A stretch of DNA of 64,000 nucleotides from Yponomeuta sedellus (GCA_934045075.1 OW203722.1:18452986-18516985); one strand, 5' to 3'; shown: positions 30,478-42,289, numbered from the stretch's first letter. The notes: generated by a model from the sequence alone, not told the origin. Translations and numbers: made by a program.

Positions 30478-31699
30478 AAGAAAAAGATCAGCTTGCTGGA
30501 CCGACTGTCTGAGGCAAATTCCTGGCAGTGGCTGGATGAGGATAGCCGATGAAATTAAAAAAAAAAATACGACGAGTAACGTATATTAAGTCAAAGTAAT
30601 TTTGTTATTTTACTTTATTCTCTTACATACTACAGTTTCACTCTAATCTAGTTTTGTCGCCTATATATAAACTAGACGTTTACTCTACCAACGGAGCTTG
30701 GACCTAAAATTATTCTTAAAACTTTAGTTTTCTCTCTCTTTCTCCCTCTCTCGGAGAGAAGGCCTATGCCCTGCAAAGGCTACATAAGAACAAAAAATGT
30801 TTACCTATATACTCGTTCTCTTTTCAGTCAAATGAAAAATATTTCTTTACCGAGCCGTAGTCACGGAAATAGCTAGCGTACTGCAATAAATCTTCTATCT
30901 ACATACAGCTACTCTAGAAACATAATTTCACCTATGAACCCTCGTGGCAAGCGAAATCTATTTCGTACTAAAGAAAGTAATAGGAAAGTCTCACGAAGCG
31001 AACAATTCAATTTGTATAGGGGCCCAAAATTGATGGGCGCTCGTGAGTATATCAAACTTCGTATGATATATTTCCTATCAAGTAGCGAACTAACGTTTTA
31101 CGGATTATTTGAGACCCTAGATTGCGTTGGTAGACTAAACTTTTGGACAGAGCGTATAGCTTAAACATAGGGAACTTGCAATAAAATTATATTTGGGTAA
31201 AGTAACACGTTTCCTAAGTAGTTAAGTATACGTGAAAATAATATAATTCTCAAGATTTTTTATGCAGTGCAGAAACATCAATTTCCTCAAGCTTTTAAGT
31301 GGTGCAGAAACATAAATAAAACCGTTTAGCACACGTAAAGTCACTTTTGTTTCCGGGAGAGGTATGTAGAGACACTGAGGAAAAAAGGTTAGGAAAAATT
31401 ATGTTAGCTGGTAGATAATGCTAAGTAGCATTAAACTCGCTTATGTGCAAAATGTTTATGCAAAAAAGAATTTTAATAATAATAAAAAAGGAGAGACAAT
31501 GTTTGATTCTTAACTTTTAGGTTTTTAGTATAGTCTTAGACAATCTCAATACGGTGTGGAAATCCCACTCAATAATCACCAGTTTCTCCTGATAACCTAC
31601 TGGGAAGCCTGAGATCGATAGATGTCTGACGTGGTCATATACCTCATCGCCTGATATTTATGCACTTACTAACTCAGCGCTGAGGTATGTGCATACTTC
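30478..31699. other. No gene; one family H end fragment
   Basis: A family H fragment lies at about 30,735-30,790 ('ctcggagagaaggcctatgc'). The rest is AT-rich with no repeat match. A 76-codon ORF at 30,934-31,164 resembles nothing I know. Confidence 0.4.
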
Positions 31700-31993
31700 G
31701 ATCACTAGGTTTACATCACGATGTTTTCCTTCACTTAAGCGTGAAGTATTACTACCATAACTTCGCTAATATTACGAAACTTAAAAAACTAAGTTATTTG
31801 TACATGCTCGTACTGTTAATAGAACCTGGGTCTTGCTTCCAAGTCCATTGTTCCACTCACTGGGTTACCCCTATCTTACGCGCACGAAATCCTAAAAAAA
31901 TCCCATCATCTAATTCTTTACTAATTGGTATAAGATGGGATTCAAACCCACGACCTGCCGAATATGAAGCCGGCGTCCTACCGCTGCGCTAAG
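31700..31993 (-). repeat. Decayed SINE family I plus a second tRNA-like SINE
   Basis: 31,700-31,885 matches family I body and head ('gatgttttccttcac', 'tacatgctcgtactg', 'agaacctggg'). 31,918-31,993 is a separate minus-strand tRNA-like unit with A-box 'tagcgcagcggtagga' and B-box GGGTTTGAATCCC. Confidence 0.6.
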
Positions 31994-32249
31994 GAAACAA
32001 AATCATTGGTTATTATCTGAATTCAAGTTGTTTACACAGTGGCAGAGTGCAATAAAAAGTAACATATGTTACGCGTTGCCTTTCACCTCGTATTATGTTT
32101 AGCAGATTTCCTATACAATTTCACTTTTAGAATCGGATATTAGTTCAGTCCACTGCTGCTTAACCTTATTTAATTTCGTTGCAAAAAGGCACATAACGTA
32201 GCCGAGTAAATACACACCAAAAAATAAAATACATCAAATGATTTACAAT

Positions 32250-32724
32250 TTTAAACACCTATTTAGAGGCTAAAAATTCCACCCATGCCGGGATTCGAAC
32301 CCGCGACCTCTGGCTAATGGTGAGCCGCCCATTAGCTCAGTTGGATAGAGCGCTGGCTGGTTTTTAAAATTGTCCTTAGCACGGATTAGTGCATTAAAAA
32401 TAAAAATAGTATAATCATGTGGGTACAGCGATATCATTCCGATGTAAAAACCTAACTGCAAAGTAGGTAGTCGGGGCTGTAAGTGATGCAATCTACTTCA
32501 GCCAGATGTCGCTGCCTGTACGTAATACAGAGAATAGTGTAAAGAGGTTCGAAATTTCACTGATGCCGGTGAGCCACCCATTAGCTCAGTTGGAAAGAGC
32601 GCTGGCCCGGATAGCCAGAGGTCGCGGGTTCGAATCCCGGCATGGATAGAATTTTTAGCCTCTAAATAGGGTTGTAAAATTGTCCTTAGCACGGGTTAGT
32701 GCATTAAAAATAAAAATAGTATAA
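32250..32724 (+). repeat. SINE family A, inverted composite copy (A9/A10)
   Basis: 475 bp between 10-bp GATTTACAAT duplications (32,240-32,249 and 32,725-32,734). It starts with an antisense tRNA-like segment, continues with a short sense segment carrying a tail, then has a nearly complete sense copy ending 'taaaaatagtataa'. It could be one complex insertion, or one SINE inserted into another. Confidence 0.75.
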
Positions 32725-32734
32725 GATTTACAAT

Positions 32735-33344
32735 GTCCTCTATACGTAGTGCAGCCGAAGATTTCGCTAACAGTTTTAACAAAGATCTTAATCGTCCGCG
32801 ATTCGCGCGTTTTGAATATAAAACGTAGCGTCTTTCTAGTAGGTACATTAATTATCAAATTCTCACGTTTCAGCGCCACAAAACAAAAAACCCGTCAATC
32901 GTGCCATCGTATTGCATATGCAGCAAACGTCTAGACTTGATTCAGAGGGTAGGAAAACTGCGCTTAGATTCAATCCGCCGAAGAGTCCTACTTTTTAAGG
33001 GAAACGCGTTCCTACATCACTGTTTTTATGATTGTTCTTCTTTTATTTGAGTTCTTTTGTTTTCTAAGTGAAATTTTCTAAGTTAGAAAGGCGCTCCGCC
33101 GTAAATCCTTACTTACTCTTTGTGCCATAAAACTTGGCCGATTAGAAAATTGTTTTCTTTCCCTTTCACTGGGTGTACCATTTGGACGGACCTTATTTGA
33201 TTTGTGCCCTTAATTTGTCAAACCTTTATTTGGCTCGTCAGATATGCTTTCGAAACAGCGTTTTTGTTTGCGATAGACTTTCTTTTGACTTCTAATAAGT
33301 ATGCATATTATGTATTAAGTTTATATAAGTATGCAGTATATTTT
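32735..33344. other. No gene recognised
   Basis: No repeat or coding match. Confidence 0.4.
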
Positions 33345-33545
33345 TCCATTAGCCTATAAACGTCCCACTGCAGGGCACAGGCCTTCTCTCAGAGAGAAAG
33401 AGAGAGAGAGAGAATATGGGCTTAATTACCACGCGTGCTTACCGCAGATTGGCAATTTGAAACGCTGAGATATTTAAACACTTCAGACAGTCAGGTTTTC
33501 TCACGAACGTTTTCCTTCACGGTTAGCGAGGTTGCTATTGCTGCT
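33345..33545 (-). repeat. SINE family H with (GA)n
   Basis: 'agcctataaacgtcccactg', 'ggccttctctcagagag', a modest (GA)n expansion, 'ttaattaccacgcgtgctta', 'ccttcacggttagcgagg'. Confidence 0.75.
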
Positions 33546-33555
33546 ATAACTCAGC

Positions 33556-33709
33556 TAAGGCCAGGTTTTCACGGTCTTAGTACGCTCGGACCGAGTGCGC
33601 CATCCGAGTAAATTAATACTTCTGATTGGACGGTTTTTCCTCAGAAGCAACAGTTTACTCGGATGGCGCACTCGGACCGAGCGCACTAAGACCGTGAAAA
33701 CTTGGCTTA
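33556..33709. mobile_element. MITE with ~57-bp inverted arms
   Basis: 'ggttttcacggtcttagtac' (33,563) mirrors 'cactaagaccgtgaaaac' (33,684), and 'gccatccgagtaaa' mirrors 'tttactcggatggc'. Total 154 bp. The arms contain the internal palindrome CTCGGACCGAG. It inserted in or next to a family H SINE. Confidence 0.75.
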
Positions 33710-35304
33710 AGTCGGTATTCTAAGTCAATTTACGACTAATAGAAAGAAAAAGCAAAAAAGTAAACAAGTATGCTTACAAAGAAACCACTGCTCACGAAAG
33801 CTCAAACAGAACGCGTACATGTTTATTTTTCGCAAAATTACTCAATGCAGGCGACCACGTATGCAAATTCGTACAAGCCTTGTCCGTTACCTTCACATGG
33901 TTACGCTACGAGTATAAACGGACATGGACTTAAGTAAATACATTAACAAAACTCAAAGCCGGCTGGTAAAATAATAAACAAACTTCTTACCTACACTTTA
34001 CTTGTCGGGGAAGCTAAGAATAGGTTAAGTATGCATTTCACGTGCACCATAATAGTCTGGTTAATTATGGAGGCCAGCCTAAACACGCGACTCTTAAAAG
34101 CAGCTAAGTACACCGTCCGTTAAAATGTACCAATCTTGCGACCTGAGCTTTTCTTTTTTACGTACAAGTGAAGGGCTCGCCACACTAGCGGCGGTTTACA
34201 TTGATGCATAAGCACAGAGGCATAAAATAGCGAATGGTCTAACTAATAACATTAACATAATTGCACGCCCCCGCACGCTAGCCCATTGGTGTGTTTCAGG
34301 CATTATGCGCTTCAATATCCATGCTGAAACTCTTCGTAAAACCACACAGTGTTGATGACAATCAGTCGAGTTTTAGAGCGTTATGACGAACGATATGTTG
34401 CGTGTAGTGTTACTCAGTTTCCATATATGCTTATCACGGCACTGGAACAATACGGGTACGTTTTTGCATAATTAATTAAACGCACACAGGAATAAACACT
34501 ACGGTTTTGACGTTAGGGATTAGACAGATTTTGCATTTAGTTGTTTTAACGGGTACGCTATTTGCGAATAGAGGTTTTGAGTTCTATAAGTTGTGGGCAT
34601 TATTATCGATTCGTAGGATTCCTTTGGGTTGGTTGGTTGGGCTCTCTTCCGCGGAACACCGAGTTTGTATTGTGATGTTGTAATAACACATTTTAAACTT
34701 TCGCGACTTGAACTCATTATCAGAATATTTTCGGGGCTTAATCGCGTAGTAATTTATTGCTATTGTACCTCGACGTTTCGACGACGTTACAGTCATCGTA
34801 GTCACGAGAAGACTGATGGCGGGTCCCCGCTCGCATCTTCGGCTGATAAGGATTCACACTACCCTCAATTACTACGCTATTAAGACCCAAAAATATTTTA
34901 ATGATGATGTAATAAATAGATTTTTCACTATCTACACTCTGAATTGCCTAAGCCGGCCTGGGCGGGTTGAAAGAAACACTTTCCATCCTAGAGAGGATCG
35001 TTTTCAACAGACAGCTGTCAAAATAACAAAAAAAAGCTTGTTTTGTTTCTGTAGAACCATTTTTCAACTTTCTATACTGCCGCTTATTACACAAAAATAA
35101 TATTAATTAAAGGACATATTTTTTAATTACTTCATTATAATTTATTTCTTTAATTATTTCCTTAAAATAATATAGAATTGTGTAAAATATGTACCACTTT
35201 TTAAAAAAAAAAGGGAAAATATTGGTTAAAAAGCTAGCCGGCCACACGTAAAACAGCGAGAAAGCGGAAATCCGATTTTCATTTGTTTTTACGAGATGTA
35301 GAGT
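33710..35304. other. No gene; mostly unique
   Basis: No clear repeat except 'cctcgacgtttcgacgacgt' near 34,767, loosely echoed by 'cccgacgtttcgacagctgt' near 36,788. 'aaaaaagcttgttttgtttctgtagaac' style A/T-rich DNA follows. Overlapping ORFs at 34,520-35,100 look random. Confidence 0.4.
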
Positions 35305-35420
35305 TTTTTTTTCATAATCAGCCGTGTCAGTCCACCGCTGGACAAAGGACTCTCCCAAAACACGCCACTGAGCCCTCGATTCGGCTCTTCCGTTTTAGAT
35401 ACTGCCCACCGCTTTGCGAA
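35305..35420 (-). pseudogene. LINE 3' end fragment
   Basis: The minus strand encodes MGESFVQRWTDTADYE near its end, like the AxxQQWT C-terminus of RTE-type LINEs. The plus strand shows 'cagtccaccgctggacaaag', the usual post-ORF region. Only about 100 bp remains. Confidence 0.55.
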
Positions 35421-35705
35421 TGTCGTTTAAAATAAATCCACGACAAATCCTCTTCAACTTAGCGGTTGCCACACTAACATAGACAATTTCGGTTCTAGAG
35501 CCAGCATTGTATTACGAATTTTGTCAAAAAGTTACTTTCACCCATATACTATCAATGGTATGAGGCAATTTTATTTTTAATAAAATTCAAATCTGTATTC
35601 TAATTAAAATAGAAAATAAATTACTCGTTCAACGACTCCAAGGTGATATCTATTTTACTATTTATGTATGTATATGCACATGTATGAATATCTTTGTTTA
35701 TTTAA

Positions 35706-36076
35706 GTTATCACGTTATCAACCCTTATATGTCCCCACTGCTGGGGCACGGGTCTCTTCCTACATCGCAGGAAGGTTAGGCCATACTCCACCACGGGGGC
35801 CAAGTCCGGGTTGGTGGAGGATTGTAAGACAGTGGCGGGCCTTACTGTCAGAAGTTATCGAGCCGCCCATAAGGCCTCTGACATGGCTTAACGACTGCCA
35901 TTATATGACAGCCGGCACCAACGGCTTAGCGTGCCTTGCGAAGCACGGAAGCGCTCGGAAAAATGCCACTAGCGGTAGACACGGGACGCTCACCCATCCC
36001 GTACCTTACTGCACCTGTGTTGCTTAACCACGTGATTGATTCCAATCACTCGGTTCGCCTAGGCCACGAGCGCTTC
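35706..36076 (-). repeat. SINE family B, full length (B7)
   Basis: 371 bp in the opposite orientation to B6 and nearly colinear with it along the whole length, ending 'taggccacgagcgct' at the 5' head. Confidence 0.85.
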
Positions 36077-36339
36077 TTATTTAAATAACTCACTAAATTG
36101 CTCTTACCTAATTGTACAAATTACTTTGATTGCGTTTATACATGTACGTCTATTATATTGAAAATATTTAAAATCTTACCTATATTGTTTTATTTATCAC
36201 TTAGCAACAAGCCTCACTGCACTCTAGAGCGCGTACGACTATCGTTGCTGACTGAAAATCTGCCCTGAGGTTTCACATCTTCAGCTCTATGCTGAATCAG
36301 CTGCCACTTGCAGCAGGAGAGACACAGTGCGACAAAGTT
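36077..36339. other. No gene recognised
   Basis: Short AT-rich spacer between repeats. Confidence 0.4.
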
Positions 36340-36475
36340 TGTTAGATAGATATAGAGAACATTTTATTGCACAGCCAGAAAAATATTACAACCATGATTT
36401 CTTAAATCTAAGTAATGTTATACAATTGACGGTCTTATCTAACAGGGATCTCTTCCAAGCAACCTTTGTAAGGTC
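36340..36475 (-). repeat. Repeat family E
   Basis: 'ttattgcacagccagaaaaa', 'ccatgatttcttaaatctaa', 'ggtcttatct', 'gatctcttccaa': the reverse orientation of the 5,335 copy. Confidence 0.65.
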
Positions 36476-36566
36476 TTTTTTTTTTAATTATTAGCGATTT
36501 ATTGTTTTGTTTTGTCGTCATTTTAAATTAATGTGTGTGTGGAAATGTTACAGCAATAAATAGTTA

Positions 36567-36735
36567 TATTTTCTTCTTCTTCTTTAGGCTATATTATGTA
36601 GTCCACTGCTGGCCATAGCCCTCCCCGAATGAGTGCCATAGCGCCCTGTCTTCAGACTGCCGCATCCAGCCTCTGCCGACAGTTTTTCGCAGATCGTCAT
36701 CCCACCAAGTCGGAGGGTGTCCTACACTACGTAGT
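36567..36735 (-). pseudogene. RTE-clade LINE 3' end
   Basis: TTC-rich tail, 'aggctatattatgtagtcca', 'ccgcatccagcctctgccga', 'cgcagatcgtcatcccacc' (the PPTRWDDDL codons in reverse). Homologous to 800-1196. Confidence 0.7.
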
Positions 36736-37103
36736 ATATTAAACGGGTATAATCGCGATTTTTTTGGGAAAACGTAATTACCTCCATTCCCGACGTTTCG
36801 ACAGCTGTTGAGGTCACAGGTAGATTGAAGTTGCGAGTACAGACAATTGTAGAAGTGAGGGTATGTGGTCTTCCCTTAAGTCACTTTTCACTGTTCTTTA
36901 TGTTTAACTAGGCATGAGCTTCGCGAGTCATCAAGAAATACTACTGCAGCAGTAAATTTTTTTCTTTGTTTTCTAACCATCCCATAAACAGAGCCTACTT
37001 AACGGCGAAATTCTCCAACAGTGGGATTCAATACCAAGGTAAACTGGAAGATAGTCCTCTAGCATCAAGTTCACGTTTGTATTTATTACTATAAAAATAT
37101 AAC
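36736..37103. other. No gene recognised
   Basis: Contains a 'ccgacgtttcgacagctg' segment loosely like one at 34,767; otherwise nothing recognised. Confidence 0.35.
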
Positions 37104-37115
37104 ACAATAAAGAAT

Positions 37116-37222
37116 ACACTATTTTTATTTTTAATGCACTAACCCGTGCTGGTACGGATAGCCAGAGGTTGCGGGTTCGAATCCCGGCATGGGTGAAATT
37201 TTTAGCCTCTAAATAGGTTTTT
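37116..37222 (-). repeat. SINE family A, inverted copy (A11)
   Basis: 107 bp between perfect 12-bp duplications ACAATAAAGAAT (37,104-37,115 and 37,223-37,234). On the minus strand, an inverted internal segment spanning the B-box to 'taggttttta' is joined to the sense tail 'agcacgggttagtgca'. The 13 bases that separate them in uninverted copies are missing. Confidence 0.9.
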
Positions 37223-37262
37223 ACAATAAAGAATTTTAATAATAATATTTGTCAAACGTTAT

Positions 37263-37441
37263 TAGTCGTTAAGCCATGTCAGCGGCCTTATGGGCGGCTT
37301 GATAACTTCTGACAGTAAGGCCCGCCACTGTCTTACAATCCTCCACAAATCCGGACTTGACCCCCGTGGTGGAGTATGGCCTAACCTTCCTGCGATGAAG
37401 GAAGAGGCCCGTGCCCCAACAGTGGGGACAAACAGGGTTGA
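37263..37441 (+). repeat. SINE family B, 3' half (B8)
   Basis: From 'cgttaagccatgtcagcggc' to 'ggacaaacagggttgaa', matching the 3' half of B6. Confidence 0.75.
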
Positions 37442-37765
37442 AATCGATTAGTCAAACGGATTAGATGTTGGAGTTTTACTCGTCGCGCCATTATTTTGTA
37501 TGAATTTTTATTGGAATATGAAAACACACTCACATAAAATATGTAACTTTTTCATTTCTGTACGTAACAAACGCTTTTGAAAGCCGCATCTATTTTAATC
37601 CCGTGAAACGAGAAAAACGCACATAATTTTTCGTTCTTTACTATGAAATAGGGATGTTACTACGTAACGGAATCTCCGATTCCGAAAGGTTGAATTGTAA
37701 AGTTTCTTTGCTAGTTTCTTCGGGACATAATCTATTAATTGGGAATAGATTCATTGCATCGATGC

Positions 37766-37885
37766 ATACATTAATGCATTGCGTCAATGCATTAATGTAT
37801 GAAAAAAGTCGATTTGGGTCAAAATTTTCTATTAAAGTGCGTAAGTAAATGCTTACTTACGCACTTTAATAGAACATTTTGACCC
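37766..37885. repeat. Two adjacent hairpins
   Basis: Hairpin 1 has perfect 16-bp arms, ATACATTAATGCATTG, 3-nt loop, 37,766-37,800. Hairpin 2 (37,816-37,885) has about 33-bp near-perfect arms around ATG, including 'ttactattaaagtgcgtaag'-type sequence ('attaaagtgcgtaagtaa' / 'ttacttacgcactttaat'). They lie 15 bp apart. Confidence 0.7.
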
Positions 37886-38449
37886 TTTATTGTTTTTATA
37901 TTTTATTGTTTTTATAGTGAATATATTTATTTTACTCTTTGACTTTACGATACACCTCCGATACACCTTTTATTCCAGTTCCGATTCCGATTTCGTAAGG
38001 ATAAACCTAAAACTCCAATACCGAGTTCGGTTCCGATAAAACCGCCTACGTAACATCCTTACCATGAAAGAGTCGAGGAGAGCAGAGTAAATATTCAATA
38101 AGGACGATTCGTGTACTGCTTGCCGTGGACACAGTTTGCTCACTGTTCAATATATCGATATTGTTTTCGTCGTATTGAATCGAAATCAAATATGCATTCG
38201 CCGACCGCCCGCGGTTGCAATAATATTGCGTTCTACTCATAGAGTAAGAACGCACAGATAAGCAAAACTAAAACCTACAAAATAACAAACTTGATGAGCG
38301 AAGTTCACCCTCCAGCCAACTGTGAAGTTCATCAAATAGCCCAGATTTTTTCACTGCGGAAGGCCTCGCACTTCTTTCTATCCTCCCATACACATCCAGG
38401 CGCTACTGGCAATCCACTTCTGATTGTCGGTGTAGCGTTCTGATGGATG
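37886..38449. other. No gene; flank of the hAT element
   Basis: Contains 'ccgattccga' repeats near 37,980, mirrored at 37,676. Otherwise unassigned. Confidence 0.4.
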
Positions 38450-38551
38450 CCCTACACCAGGGATGGCGAATCTTTATTTATTACTTTATTTATTACATAC
38501 GTACCGTAGAAAAATTGTGACTTAGAGAATAATAAATAAAACATTAATTTA

Positions 38552-38770
38552 TTATATTATTTTTAATGCACTAACCCGTGCTAAGGACAATTTTAAAAAA
38601 CCTATTGAAAGGCTAAAAATTCCACCCATGCCGGGATTCGAACCTGCGACCTCTGGCTATCCATGCCAGCGGTCTTTCCTACTTAGCTAATGGGCGTTAG
38701 CCCAGACGTCGCGGGCTTAAATCCCGGCATGGGTGAAATTTTTAGTCTCTAAATAGGTTTTTTAAAATAC
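38552..38770 (-). repeat. SINE family A, inverted copy (A12)
   Basis: On the minus strand an inverted B-box region is joined near 38,695 to a longer sense segment with tail. The flanks CATTAATTTA / CATTCATTTA (9 of 10) may be its target duplication. It lies between the hAT left end and the mariner. Confidence 0.65.
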
Positions 38771-38790
38771 CATTCATTTAGTTAACAGTA

Positions 38791-40078
38791 CATAGGCTGC
38801 TACTTATGTATGCGGAATGTAGGATTCCAATAATTTTAAACGCAATGTCTGACCTCCATGGTCAAATTGGTTCTTTTTTAAATACTGGCCGCTAATATTT
38901 TTCTCTTATATACGTTAGTGTTTTGTTTTTGTTGGGTTTAAAATGTCATATCGCTGAAAAAATGGAACTCACTCGTGAAAATATTCGTGCTATGATTTAT
39001 TACGATTTTCGACGTGGTTTAACGCAACAACAGTGCGTAGATCAACTAACTTCGACTTTTGGTGGTGAAGCTCCATTAAAAACGACTGTGTATCACTAGT
39101 TTAGTGAGTTTAATCGCGGGCGCAGTAAGCTCACGGACGAAGTTAAAGAAGGTCGCCCGAAATCGGTGGTTGTGCCACAAAATATTGAAGCTGTGCGAAA
39201 ACTAATAATGCAAGACCACCATGTTACGTATCGCGAGATAGAGGCTATTCTGGGCATATGTATAACGAGCATTCATAGGATATTACATGAACATTTGTCT
39301 GTAAAAAAAATTTGTTCGCGTTGGATCCCGCACAACTTAACTCAGGATCAAAAAGATGCTCGCGTCGAATGGTGCAAGAAAACCTTAAAAAAATTCAACG
39401 GAGGCAACTCAAAATCTGTTTATAATATCTACACAGGTAACGAATCCTGGATCTACGCGAACGATCCCGAAACTAAGCAACAATCAACAGTTTGGGTGTT
39501 TCAAAATGAGCCGAACCCTACGAAAGTGGCTCGTGCAAAAAGCACTGTAAATCAAATGGTGGCCTGCTTTTTGGTATTATTGGCCATGTGGCTACAATAC
39601 CACTGGAGAATCGCAGAACGGTTAATTCGGAGTGGTACACGACCATTTTTTTGCCGGAAGTATTTGAAGAAATACGTCAAAACAACCAGCGACGCAGAAT
39701 CATACTTCACCATGACAATGCCAGCTGTCATACATCTCAGGAAACAACTACATTTTTGGATCGTCAAAAAATAGAATTGATGGGTCATCCACCGTACAGC
39801 CCTGATTTGGCTCCCAATTATTTCTATTTATTCCCAAATGTAAAGAATAAATTACGTGGTCAACGATTTTCGACCCGTGAAGATGCCGTAGATGCGTTCA
39901 AACAGCACGTTTTGGAGATACCTCAATCAGAGTGGAAAAAGTGTTTTACAAATTGGTTTCATCGAATGCAAAAGTGCATCGATCATAGTGGAGAATACTT
40001 TGAAACCTAATAAAAGCATATTTAGCCATATACATTTGTTTATTTTTTCTATTCCGCATACATAAGTAGCAGCCCTCG
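38791..40078 (+). mobile_element. Inactive mariner element
   Basis: 1,288 bp flanked by the TA target duplication (38,789-38,790 and 40,079-40,080). It has ~28-bp terminal inverted repeats (GGCTGCTACTTATGTATGCG core) matching at 25 of 28. It contains one broken transposase gene. Inserted within the hAT-like element. Confidence 0.9.
38962..40010 (+). pseudogene. mariner transposase, inactivated
   Basis: A DD34D-type mariner transposase that would be about 349 residues if uninterrupted. It opens MELTRENIRAMIYYDF (helix-turn-helix region) at 38,962. Three kinds of damage are visible. First, a TAG at 39,097-39,099 replaces the Trp normally in VYHWF. Second, one T is missing from the run at 39,568-39,572, shifting the rest to another frame. 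Third, two catalytic residues are changed: the first Asp is Asn (TGNESW, codon at 39,439) and the third Asp is Tyr (LAPNYF, codon at 39,819). The second Asp (HHDN) remains, and 34 residues separate it from the mutated third position. The protein could not be made in full or cut DNA. Confidence 0.95.
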
Positions 40079-40226
40079 TAATAAATGCGCCACGGGAAGT
40101 TACTAGTCAACTGCAAACATTCTCAGTAAACGTGTCACTCTCTTGATGGTTGCGCGTGCCCAAAATATTATGTCCAGGAATCATCAATGGCCCGCGCCCC
40201 TATGGTTTGCCATCCCTGCTCTACAC

Positions 40227-41659
40227 TCTGTTATTTGATGAAGTCGATGCATAGACTGCATTATCGGCGTGGGCGAAAAACTCTCAAAGCTCAACTTGTG
40301 GCTCTACTTTGCGCGTTGGGACTGTGTTTCTGTGCCTTATATGACTTATATGGTTCGACTTTTCATCGGTATAACATTGAGTATCGTGGAGTTTGCGTTT
40401 TCTGTATTACGGCGGGCTCAGCTTTATTTGATCTCTTATAGCGCAAAGCAGGTACAAACAGAAGGAACGCTTCGTAGAGAAGTTTTATAAGAAGCACGGA
40501 AATCTTTGTAATTGTTTACTTCCAAGGATAACATTGTAAGGAAACCTAATTGTCTCAGCTTGAGGTGAAGAGAAGACTTATTAACGTTTCACTTCTATCA
40601 CACACATCACACCGCGTGATTCACGCTTAGGTTAACATTGGCAAACTTCACCCGTGCTTTGTTGTGACCACTACAGATTACAATGTGGCGTAACGTCATA
40701 TTGGACGCTATGACACGTGAGCCGTTGTCCTACAGATTTAAAATTATTTTAGAAAAATGGCTTTAACCTTCGTTGAACTTTATATTATTATTGAAAATAA
40801 AGGTGTTTTTTGTAAATAATAAATGTGTCCTCATATCATCATCAAAAGCCTGTTGTTAATCCTCGCAAAATAAACAAAAGCCTGTTGTTAATCCTCGCAA
40901 AATAAAGCTAAGCTTCCAATGTTTGTTGCAATGCCGCTGTAATCGTTACGAGATTTATTAATACATTTAAGTACCTAATATAATGTTGTCGTTTAGGTCA
41001 TTAAAAATATTCTTACGTAGGTACGAAAATTTATATTTTTTCTCATCTTTCAGTTTCACATTCTAAAGAAACAAAAGACACTAACTGGTTCGCGAAGGTT
41101 TAGTCCCAAATCGCCCGATAAGTCAATAAAAATAAAAAATAAACCATAAAAGTGCGAGTTGGATTCGCCCGCAGAGCACAAATTTTTAGGTACTTTCATG
41201 TTACAAATAGTTCAGAAATCTAGCCTCGCAGTTTTTCAGTGATTTTCCTGATCTTAAAAACGAATTACAAATGTATATTGTATATAGTTCTAAATCAACG
41301 AGAAGTATCCCATAAATTTCGATTCCCTTGAGTGTTGAAACATAAGTTTTTTTACGTTATAAACGACCCGCGTCCGTGTCTTTGTTATTTTTTACATTGG
41401 TCTAAATGAAAATGTGTTAACATTGATATTTGTCAGTCGGAAATTTGCCATAAATAAACGTAATAAATATCTTATGTAATGTCCTGTTAAATGTTTCGTG
41501 TGCAACAAAGTACAACAATAAAAACTAACAACGTTAGTTAACATAAAACTGGTAGATGACATGACAGAATCGATAGGTTACTGTGACGAAATTGAATAAA
41601 TATGATGGCGCTGCAATTATGTATTACCAGATGACGTTTATCAAACATGCGTTAACAGT
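40227..41659. other. No gene; one tandem duplication
   Basis: A near-perfect duplication of about 32 bp ('aaaagcctgttgttaatcct...') at 40,851-40,914. 'aaagtaggtacaaacagaagg' style sequence is unassigned. ORFs at 40,187-40,490 overlap in two frames and resemble nothing known. Confidence 0.4.
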
Positions 41660-41713
41660 CAACTTCACAGTGAGTTTAGCACGGAAGGTTATGCTAAACT
41701 CACTGTGAAGTTG
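41660..41713. repeat. Perfect 22-bp hairpin
   Basis: 'caacttcacagtgagttta' (41,660-41,681 with gca) and its exact reverse complement at 41,692-41,713, with a 10-nt loop. No other copy in the window. Confidence 0.75.
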
Positions 41714-41948
41714 ATAAATTCACTAATATTTTTCAAATATTACGTGAATCTACCTCGATGGGAATAAGCCTTCGCGACGTACCAATTTTGTATTGTGTAA
41801 TTTTTCTCGGAGCGCTCGCTTCTATTCATAATATTCGTTTCCGATATCAATCGTTGAGCTTGGCGAGACGTCCTTGTCTCATTATGCCGGTAGTCTACCC
41901 TAATATCTCGACGGAAAATTTTCCAATACAAAATATACTTTGTATTTT

Positions 41949-42209
41949 ATTCTTCTTCTTCTTCAGGCTATATTAGTCCACTGCTAGCCCTGCCCAAATG
42001 CGCGCAAGGTTGTGCCATCATTAAGGGGTAATGCCCATAATCCCATAATCCCCACGCTGGGCATGCGGGTTGGGGATCGCAGTTTGGTAGAATTGTACTG
42101 CAGGGGGCGCTGCTGCCCACCCTCCATTTTGAGTCCCTTAGTCGCCTTTTACGACACCCGCGGGAAGAATTTGGGTTGGTGCTATTCTCTAGGCCGACAC
42201 CACACAGCA
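41949..42209 (-). repeat. Non-autonomous repeat with RTE-type tail (family C2)
   Basis: TTC tail, 'gcgcaaggttgtgccatcat', 'gctgggcatgcgggttgggg', 'ctgcagggggcgctgctgcc', 'ctctaggccgacaccacaca'. The best-preserved copy of this family here. Confidence 0.8.
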
Positions 42210-42289
42210 TTATTGTATTTTATTTCACACATAAAAATCATATCAAATGTTGTCGGGCTTCAAATTTTTAATTTCATCTCGGCAATCTT

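Larger units (their letters stand above)
38458..40218. mobile_element. hAT-like element hosting a SINE and a mariner
   Basis: Termini are CAGGGATGGCGAA (left) and, reversed, CAGGGATGGCAAA (right). The flanking 8-bp duplication is CCCTACAC / CTCTACAC (38,450-38,457 and 40,219-40,226; 7 of 8 match). CAGGG-type ends and 8-bp duplications are hAT hallmarks. After removing the nested elements only about 250 bp of its own sequence remains and no hAT transposase, so it was a short non-autonomous element. Confidence 0.7.
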
